Positions 26,551 through 32,588 of a DNA stretch of 32,588 nucleotides are shown piece by piece. The DNA is from an uncultured Thermomicrobiales bacterium. Lineage in GTDB: Bacteria > Chloroflexota > Chloroflexia > Thermomicrobiales > UBA6265. Below the pieces are notes generated by a model, which worked only from the letters and a program-made list of their open reading frames with translations, was not told the DNA's origin and ran no database searches. Each line of letters starts with the position of its first letter. Position 1 is the stretch's first letter. The stretch is from the NCBI GenBank assembly GCA_902806335.1, contig CADCWG010000110.1:1-32588 (forward strand), given 5' to 3'. The position numbers and the translations under genes were made by a program.

Positions 26551-28491
26551 ATGACCGCGACGAGCACCAAGCCGGCGCAGCCGCCCGGCCAGCTCAGGGG
26601 CTGGTTGCTGGAAGGGCACGCCCGCGAGGCCGAAGGACCGCACGTCCGCGCGCGCCACGCGCACTCCTGGTGGCGGGTGATGTGCCTCACCGGCGTCGAC
26701 TACTTCTCCACCCTCGGCTACCAGCCGGGCATCGCGGCGCTCGCCGCCGGGGTGCTCTCGCCGATCGCCACCCTCGTCCTGGTCCTGCTCACCCTCCTGG
26801 GCGCCCTGCCGGTCTACCGCCGCGTCGCCCAGGAGAGCCCCCACGGCGAGGGGTCGATCGCCATGCTGGAGCGGCTGCTCGGCTGGTGGCAGGGCAAGCT
26901 GTTCGTGCTGGCGCTGCTCGGCTTCGTCGCCACCGACTTCGTGATCACGATCACCCTCTCCGCCGCCGACGCCACCGCCCACCTCGTCGAGAACCCCTTC
27001 GTCCCGGCGGCCCTCGAGGGGCAGCGGGTCGGCGTCACGCTGGTCCTGGTCGCGATCCTGGGCGGAGTCTTCCTCAAGGGCTTCAAGGAGGCGATCGGCA
27101 TCGCCGTGGTGCTGGTGGCGGTCTACCTGCTGCTCAACCTCGTCGTCCTCGCCGTGAGCCTGGAGCACGTGATCGCGAACCCCACCCTGGTCGGCGACTG
27201 GCGGCGGGCCCTCACCACCGAGCATGGCAACCCGGTGATGATGGTCGCGGTGGCGCTGCTCGTCTTTCCCCGGCTGGCGCTGGGGCTGTCCGGCTTTGAG
27301 ACCGGGGTGGCGGTGATGCCGCTGGTCGAGGGCGCCCCGGGCGAGGACCCGGCGCGCCCGGCCGGGCGCGTCCGCAACACCCGCAAGCTGCTCACGGCCG
27401 CGGCGCTGACGATGAGCGGCTTCCTCGTCGCCAGCTCGTTCGCGACCACCGTGCTCATCCCGCACGAGGAGTTCGAGGAGGGCGGAGAGGCCTACGGCCG
27501 GGCCCTCGCCTTTCTGGCGCACGAGTACCTGGGCGACGGCTTCGGCACGGCCTACGACGTCAGCACGATCCTGATCCTCTGGTTCGCCGGCGCGTCGGCG
27601 ATGGCCGGGCTCTTGAACATCGTGCCGCGGTATCTGCCCCGCTACGGGATGGCGCCCGACTGGACCCGCGCTACCCGGCCCCTGGTGCTCGTCTTCACCG
27701 CCGTCGCCTTCGCGGTCACCGTCATCTTCGAGGCCGACGTCGAGGCCCAGGGCGGAGCCTACGCGACCGGCGTGCTGGTCTTGATCACGTCCGCGTCCGT
27801 GGCCGTCACGCTCGCCGCGCGGGCGGCGGGCCAACGGCGGCTCGTCTACGCGTTCGGGGCGATCTCGCTCGTCTTCACCTACACCACCCTCGCCAACGTC
27901 GTCGAGCGGCCCGACGGGATCAGGATCGCCGGCTTCTTCATCGGCGCGATCGTCGTCGTCTCGCTGGTCTCGCGCGCCGTCCGGTCGACCGAGCTGCGGG
28001 CGACGGAGGTCCTCTTCGACGAGGCGGCGGAGCGCCTGATCGCCGCGGGGAGCCGCGACGGCTACGTGCGGATCATCGCCAACCACCCCGACGAGCGCAC
28101 CTCACGGGAGTACCTCGTCAAGGAGCGGGCGGAGCGGGAAGCGAGCCACATCCCCGCCGGCGACCCGATCCTGTTCCTCGAGGTGACCGTCCGCGACGCC
28201 TCGGAGTTCGCGCCGGTCGTCTGCGTGGCGGGCGTGGAGATCGGGGGGTTCAAGGTGCTGCGAGCGGAGGCCGCCTCGGTCCCGAACGCCATCGCGGCCG
28301 TGGCGCTCGCCATCCGGGACGCGACCGGCAAGCGGCCCCACGTCTACTTCGGCTGGACCGAGGGCAACCCGCTCAAGTACCTGGCCCGCTTCGTCCTCTT
28401 CGGCGAGGGCGACATCGCCCCCCTCACCCACGAGGTCCTGCGCAAGGCCGAGCCCGACCCCGCCCGCCGCCCGGCGCTCCACGTCGGGTAG
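26551..28491 (+). CDS. APC-superfamily permease with cytoplasmic C-terminal domain
   Basis: This inner-membrane transporter of the amino acid-polyamine-organocation superfamily has 646 residues. After about 45 hydrophilic residues there are about 12 hydrophobic helices up to about residue 475. The first carries [17 protein letters not shown], the unwound-helix substrate region. [15 protein letters not shown] and [16 protein letters not shown] are further conserved-looking segments. A soluble tail of about 165 residues follows ([21 protein letters not shown] through [18 protein letters not shown]). The substrate cannot be told from sequence: amino acids are the default, but some long APC proteins with soluble tails (KimA type) carry potassium. 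The ATG at 26551 has TTGGGGAG just upstream. It sits alone behind a long leader and is the last intact plus-strand gene before a decayed sensor kinase. Confidence 0.85.
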   Translation: MTATSTKPAQPPGQLRGWLLEGHAREAEGPHVRARHAHSWWRVMCLTGVDYFSTLGYQPGIAALAAGVLSPIATLVLVLLTLLGALPVYRRVAQESPHGEGSIAMLERLLGWWQGKLFVLALLGFVATDFVITITLSAADATAHLVENPFVPAALEGQRVGVTLVLVAILGGVFLKGFKEAIGIAVVLVAVYLLLNLVVLAVSLEHVIANPTLVGDWRRALTTEHGNPVMMVAVALLVFPRLALGLSGFETGVAVMPLVEGAPGEDPARPAGRVRNTRKLLTAAALTMSGFLVASSFATTVLIPHEEFEEGGEAYGRALAFLAHEYLGDGFGTAYDVSTILILWFAGASAMAGLLNIVPRYLPRYGMAPDWTRATRPLVLVFTAVAFAVTVIFEADVEAQGGAYATGVLVLITSASVAVTLAARAAGQRRLVYAFGAISLVFTYTTLANVVERPDGIRIAGFFIGAIVVVSLVSRAVRSTELRATEVLFDEAAERLIAAGSRDGYVRIIANHPDERTSREYLVKERAEREASHIPAGDPILFLEVTVRDASEFAPVVCVAGVEIGGFKVLRAEAASVPNAIAAVALAIRDATGKRPHVYFGWTEGNPLKYLARFVLFGEGDIAPLTHEVLRKAEPDPARRPALHVG

Positions 28492-28887
28492 AGCGGTGAT
28501 CGGGGGTCGGCATCGCCGGCTCCCGGTGGACCGGCGAGTCGGGGTCGGGCCCGGCCGGGGCGTCCCCCGTGGTCGCCGGCCGACCGTGGTGGCCCGGGCG
28601 TCGCGCGGCTGCTCGCCGATGTCGCGAACGGTCGCATCGATCTCGACCGCGTCCGTGACACGGGCCACGTCGGGACACGGCGACCGGGAGGATGCTCGGC
28701 CCGGTCGCCGCACCTGCCCTGACCCCGGACCCGCGATCACCGCGGTCCGCCAACACCGCGACTGCCGGGCGCCGAGCCGACGGGTGGGCACGGGACTCCG
28801 CCGGGCGGGCGACCGCCTCGTGTCCGCCCGGACCACCGGCCGCCGCCCGCCGGCGCGGGGTCGTCCTGGAGGAGAGGACCGTTTGGG
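28492..28887. other. Gap between the APC permease and the decayed sensor kinase
   Basis: About 400 nt of GC-rich sequence hold no protein-like frame. A frame open from ATG 28692 runs into the kinase remnant, but its first 75 or so codons are Arg/Pro/Ala-rich and look non-coding. A strong GGAGGAGAGG ribosome binding site lies at 28868-28877, serving the ATG at 28888. Confidence 0.4.
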
Positions 28888-30416
28888 ATGCCCGAGACGC
28901 CGTCCGAGGACGCGGAGTCCGGCCGTATCTCGTCGCCGCCCTGGTGGTAGGCGCCGCCACCCTGGCGATGCTCCCCGTCCGGAATGCGCTGGGCGTCCTC
29001 AACGTCCTGCTGGTCTACCTGCTCCTGACGATCGCGGTCGCCCTGACGGCCGGGGAGCGGCCCGCCCCGGTCGCCGCGGTGCTCGGCTTCCTGGCGTTCG
29101 ACGTCTTCTTCAGCCCGCCCTACCTCACAGTCACCATCGCCGCCCCCGACCACGTCCTGGCGCTCTCCGTCTACCTCGGCATCGCCATCGGCACCGGGCG
29201 ACTCGTTGGACGCGTCCGGGTTCGAACCGAGGTCGCCGAGCGGGGGCAGCGACGCACCGCGATCCTCTACGAACCCAACGCGGCGCTCGTTGGCGGAGTG
29301 ACCCTCGACGCGATCCTCGTCACCATCGCGGCGCGGCTGGTCGATGTCTATGGCGCGACCCGCTGCCGGATCCTGCTGCCCGGCGGCGACACCGGGCTCG
29401 CCGTCCGCGCCGCTTACCCGGTGGCCGGCGACCACCTGGCGGCCGGCGACCACCCGGCGCCCGTCGACGCGCCGCCGGATCGGCAGGCCCTGCCGATGGC
29501 GACCTGGGCGATGGAGCATCGCCGGCCCGCGGGGAGACGGACGGCCGGGCGACGGGTCCGGCTGCCCCACGGCACCGCGCCCGCGGCCAAGCCGCCGCTC
29601 CCGACAACGTTGCTCCCGCACCCGGGACCGGACGTGCTCTACGTTCCCATCACGACGGCCGAGCGCACCATCGGCGTGCTGGAGGTGACCGGCCGACCCG
29701 GGGGCGGCCGGTTCGGCGAGGAGGACGAACGCCTCCTCGGCACCTTCGCGGCCCAGGCAGCGCTGGCCCTGGAGCGGGCGCGCCTGACCGAGGAAGCGGC
29801 GCGGGCGGCGATCCTCGCCCAGTCCGACGACCTGAAGTCGGCCCTGCTGGCCGCCGTCTCGCACGACCCGCGGACGCCACTGGCCGCGATCAAGGCCTCG
29901 GCGACGTCGCTCCTGGACCGCGGGGTCGCGTGGCGGGAGGAGGAGCGCACCGAGTTCCTACGGGCCGTCGACGAGGAGACCGACCGCCTGACCTCGATGG
30001 TCGACAACCTGCTCGACCTGTCGCGGATCGAGGGCGGCGCGCTGCGGCCGGACCGCGTGTGGTACGACGCGGCCGAGCTCGTCGACGGCGTCGCCGGTCG
30101 GTTCTCGTCCCGCGCGGGGGCGCGGGAGGTCAGCGTCCGGGTCGCCGAGGGCCTGCCGCTGGTCTGGCCCGACGACGTCGAGATCGCCCCGGTGCTCACC
30201 GATCTGCTCGAGAACGCGCTCGCGTACACCCCGGCCGGGGCGCCGATCACGATCGCGGCGCGCCCGGCGGCCTGCGCCGTGGGCCTGGCGGTCAGCGATC
30301 GGGGGTGGGGCATCCCGCCCTAGGTACGGACGTGCCTGTTCGAGACGTTCTCCCGCGGCGATGCCGAGGGGGGCCGGGTCCCGGGGACCGGGATCGGCCT
30401 GGCGATCAGCCGGGGG
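28888..30416 (+). pseudogene. Decayed KdpD-like sensor histidine kinase
   Basis: The remnant has a DUF4118-type membrane domain with several helices (from RPYLVAALVVG through LAFDVFFSPPYLTVTIA), a GAF-like domain, a HisKA region and part of the ATPase domain. It lacks the KdpD N-terminal sensor and USP domains. Several lesions are visible. The frame stops at TAG 30321-30323, right after the G1 box DRGWGIPP. Beyond it the same frame continues with LFETFSRGDAEGG and the G2 box GTGIGLAISRG, then loses similarity. The H box reads SHDPRTPLAAI, with Pro where Leu is usual. The only ATG with a strong ribosome binding site (28888) is in another frame and hits a stop after 20 codons, implying an N-terminal frameshift. 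An intact shorter ORF from ATG 28692 to 30323 would lack the F and G2 boxes. Confidence 0.75.
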
Positions 30417-30436
30417 AGGGAGGGCGCGTCCCAGAC

Positions 30437-31078
30437 TTACCGGTCGCTCTGGGCCTCCGCCCGCTCCGACGCCGGCCGCTCGGGCGTCGTCGCGTCGCCG
30501 CCGGGCCGCGCCCAGTCGCCCGAGCGGCCACCCGACTTGCGCTCGAGACGGACGGCCTCGATGGTCATGCCCCGGTCCGCCGCCTTGACCATGTCGTAGA
30601 TCGTGAGCGCCGCCGCGCTGACCGCGGTGAGGGCCTCCATCTCGACGCCGGTCTGGCCGCGGGTCTCGACCCGGGCGGCGATCGCCACCCCCGCCGCGCC
30701 GTCCTCTTCGCCAGCCGAAGGTTCCCCGCCACCGGCGCCGGCGCCGGCGTCGACCCGGTCGACCAGCGCGAAGTCGACCTCGATCCGGGTCAGCAGCAGC
30801 GGGTGGCACATCGGGATCAGCTCGTGGGTCCGCTTGGCGGCCATGATCGCGGCGACCTGGGCCACGGCCAGGACGTCTCCCTTCGCCGCCCGACCCTCCC
30901 GGATCAGCGCCAGCGTGGCCGGCTCCATCCGGACGAGCCCGGTGGCGACCGCGATCCGGTGCGTGGCCGCCTTCTCGCCGACGTCGACCATCCGGGCCCG
31001 CCCGGCCGCGTCGAAGTGGGTCAGCCCCGATGCCCCGGGTGCTGGGTCGCCGGAGTCCGTCGTCTGATCGTCTCGCAT
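30437..31078 (-). CDS. moaC: Cyclic pyranopterin monophosphate synthase MoaC
   Basis: MoaC acts with MoaA in the first stage of molybdenum cofactor synthesis, forming cyclic pyranopterin monophosphate. The 213-residue product has the canonical core: K66 in [12 protein letters not shown]85 in [14 protein letters not shown]146 and E148 in TGVEMEAL, D162 and K165 in [11 protein letters not shown] and K181 in RKSGGRSG. From E146 to K181 the spacing equals that I recall for E. coli (112, 128, 131, 147). It is longer than the usual 160 or so residues through an N-terminal tail, a Gly/Ala/Glu-rich insert at about 111-130 and a C-terminal tail. ATG 31078 has GAGGAG with a 5-nt spacer. No other moa gene is in the window. 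Confidence 0.93.
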   Translation of the reverse strand: MRDDQTTDSGDPAPGASGLTHFDAAGRARMVDVGEKAATHRIAVATGLVRMEPATLALIREGRAAKGDVLAVAQVAAIMAAKRTHELIPMCHPLLLTRIEVDFALVDRVDAGAGAGGGEPSAGEEDGAAGVAIAARVETRGQTGVEMEALTAVSAAALTIYDMVKAADRGMTIEAVRLERKSGGRSGDWARPGGDATTPERPASERAEAQSDR

Positions 31079-31274
31079 CGGTCTCCTCGTGATCGCTGAA
31101 GGGGAGTGCACGGAGCTCCCAGGGACGGATCCGCCTGCCCCGCTTCCGGCACCCGGAGGGTCGTCAACCGCGCGACTCCGGAGCAGCACGGTCTGGGTTG
31201 GGCGCTGAGCCGCCTCCACACCACCCGCGGCCGGCAGGGGATCGCTCCCGTGCCGGCGGCCCTGGCCCGCCCCA

Positions 31275-31280
31275 TATGAT
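31275..31280 (+). promoter_or_regulatory. -10 element placed for a leaderless transcript
   Basis: TATGAT ends 6 nt before the ATG of the phosphatase gene, so transcription should begin at or next to the start codon. No Shine-Dalgarno is present. No good -35 is seen. Confidence 0.45.
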
Positions 31281-31286
31281 GCCCCA

Positions 31287-31922
31287 ATGACCGACCGTCC
31301 CGAGCGGCGGATCCTCCTCGTGCGGCACGCGACGCCAGGCGTCGACCCGGCGCGCCGGGCGGACGAGTGGCGGCTCTCGCCTGTCGCCCGAGCGGAGGTC
31401 GACCGTCTGGCCGAGAGGATCGCTACCTACCGACCGACGACGATCGTGACGAGCCCCGAGCCCAAGGCAACCGGGACGGCGGCCCTGCTCGGGGAACGCC
31501 TCGGGCTCCGCGCCGAGCTCGTCGACGGGCTGCGCGAGCACGACCGGACAGGTGTCCCCTTCCTGACGGAGGCGGCCTGGGAACGCGCCCTGGTCGCGTT
31601 GTTCACCAACCCCGATGCGCTCGTCCTCGGGCGCGAGACGGCGACGGAAGCCCGGGCGCGCTTCGGGCTGGCCGTCGATGCCGCGCTCGCCGACCACGCC
31701 GAGGGCGACCTCGTGGTGGTCACCCACGGCACGGTGCTGGCCCTCTTCGTGGCCCAGCACAACGGCGTCGACCCCCTCGCCTTCTGGCGTCGCCTCGCCA
31801 TGCCGGACCTGGCCGTTCTCGCCGTGTCCGGCTTCGCCCTCCTTGACGGCCCGGTCGGCGGCCCAATCGACGCCCCGTTCGGCGCACCGAACCCTGGGGC
31901 GGTCCGTGGAGCCGAGCGGTGA
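31287..31922 (+). CDS. Histidine phosphatase family protein (phosphoglycerate mutase-like)
   Basis: This is a member of the histidine phosphatase superfamily; the substrate is unknown. The 211-residue product has the nucleophile H14 in LLVRHATPG (an RHA variant of RHG), [14 protein letters not shown] where many members carry an Arg instead of Lys, the acidic segment [11 protein letters not shown] and the second catalytic H147 in [15 protein letters not shown] 31287 is the only sensible start; it lacks a ribosome binding site but has a -10 just upstream, so the mRNA is probably leaderless. It is divergent from moaC. Phosphatases with this variant may act on small phosphate esters or proteins, and the name should stay generic. 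Confidence 0.85.
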   Translation: MTDRPERRILLVRHATPGVDPARRADEWRLSPVARAEVDRLAERIATYRPTTIVTSPEPKATGTAALLGERLGLRAELVDGLREHDRTGVPFLTEAAWERALVALFTNPDALVLGRETATEARARFGLAVDAALADHAEGDLVVVTHGTVLALFVAQHNGVDPLAFWRRLAMPDLAVLAVSGFALLDGPVGGPIDAPFGAPNPGAVRGAER

Positions 31923-32588
31923 TTCGAATTCCGGCCGTAGGCTGGTGGTTCCCGGGCGCGCCGACGACCGGGACCGCCCAGAGACAGCTCCGCGGTCAGG
32001 GACCCAGCCGCGAAGCCAGCTCGAGCCGACGTCTGACCCGCCAGGCGAAGACCAGCCGATCAGCCGGACTCCGCCCAGCACGGGCTCGGGATGGCTGCTG
32101 TGGCCTCCGAGGCTTCCTACCCCAGCCGGCTTGAGTCGGCTTCGTTCCTGAGCCCAGGGCTTGCCCCGGGCGAGCCGGCCGCCGTCGCGCCCCCCATCCC
32201 CCTCCCGATCACCCGGACACCGTCGAGGCTGACTCAGCCCTTGCGGCACGAGATAGTCGGGCGGCGTCCCGGTGCCCGACGAGTGGGACCGGCACGTCGG
32301 TCCCGCCGGCGGTAGACTCGGCCCCTCGACGCGAGTCGCGCGACGGTCCAGGGGCAGCCGCCACTCGCTGGCACGGACGCACGGCTGCCGCCGGACGGTC
32401 TCCGGCCGCCCGCGTCGGCCGACCGATGGCGCAGCCAACCGAAAGTGACCACTGCCGACCCCGCCCATGCCGAGCGCTGTGCGGCGCGATGCTCGTCGTT
32501 TCAACAATTGCTCGAAGGCTGCCCGGTTCATTCGCTGCTCTCCCTCTGATCCGTTCCGGGTACCCTGCCGGCACCCTTCGGTAAGGTG
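31923..32588. other. Right-end region without an intact gene
   Basis: Apart from a possible decayed gene start on the minus strand near 32531, I find no protein-like frame here. Open frames are Arg/Pro/Gly-rich and overlap the phosphatase gene if followed to their ends. Confidence 0.4.
32406..32531 (-). pseudogene. Possible 5' remnant of a Tat-type secreted protein gene
   Basis: A minus-strand ATG at 32531 has a good ribosome binding site (GGGAGAG, 6-nt spacer). It begins MNRAAFEQLLKRRASRRTAL and then GMGGVGSGHFRLAAP, which looks like a Tat-style start (SRR followed by a weakly hydrophobic stretch), although the h-region is broken by His and Arg. After some 40 codons the frame becomes non-protein-like and, if continued, would run antisense through the phosphatase gene. 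I infer a truncated or frameshifted gene. Chance cannot be excluded. Confidence 0.3.

Noticed and set aside
26471-28086. Long minus-strand open frame opposite the APC permease
   Set aside because: It is Asp/Glu/Arg/Gln-rich and repetitive, as expected opposite codons for hydrophobic residues.
31164-32531. A single 455-codon minus-strand gene from the Tat-like start
   Set aside because: It would run antisense through the whole histidine phosphatase gene, and its translation after the first 40 or so codons is not protein-like.

Overview
The window is about 32.6 kb of very GC-rich DNA (by eye above 70% G+C). It has frequent GTG starts, little overlap between genes, and intergenic gaps of 0.3 to 1.1 kb. 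The gene set is bacterial and aerobic: a Bacillus-type heme A synthase (CtaA), an AcnA-type aconitase, a succinate dehydrogenase membrane anchor, MurJ, an ECF sigma factor with a RskA-like anti-sigma factor, and single-domain response regulators. Together with the style of the protein N-termini this suggests Chloroflexota, perhaps Thermomicrobia (Sphaerobacter/Thermomicrobium relatives). That placement is inference; no rRNA or other decisive marker is present. I see no phage, insertion sequence, CRISPR array, tRNA or rRNA, so this looks like ordinary chromosome.

Layout. 0.4-1.3 kb: prmC. 2.4-4.0 kb: ECF sigma / anti-sigma pair with an ATGA overlap. 4.4-7.4 kb (minus): two single-domain receivers and a soluble PAS-PAS histidine kinase. 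7.7-11.4 kb (plus): a YbhN/LPG-synthase-type membrane protein, an NAD-dependent epimerase and a patatin phospholipase, probably one lipid or envelope operon. 11.7-14.6 kb: aconitase, converging across a strong hairpin on a minus-strand gene (14.9-15.8 kb) that joins an SdhD-like half to an SdhC-like half. 16.3-18.4 kb: a Zn-type CDF efflux protein with an extra C-terminal domain of unknown function, divergent from a Fur-family regulator. 18.6-20.5 kb: ctaA and a SAM methyltransferase. 20.6-22.1 kb (minus): murJ. 22.6-25.6 kb: a DrrAB-type ABC exporter divergent from a MarR regulator whose C-terminal half is a repeat-built beta domain. 26.6-28.5 kb: an APC-family permease behind a long leader. 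28.9-30.4 kb: a decayed KdpD-like sensor kinase. 30.4-31.9 kb: moaC (minus) and a histidine phosphatase (plus, probably leaderless). The right end holds what looks like the start of a decayed Tat-type secreted protein.

The most unusual items are these: the MarR-to-beta-repeat fusion and its tightly arranged divergent control region with the ABC exporter; the single-chain SdhD-SdhC anchor; the CDF protein with a private C-terminal domain beside a Fur-family gene; and the sensor kinase inactivated by an in-frame TAG, with signs of a second N-terminal frame lesion. All function calls come from motifs read by eye; no database search was run.
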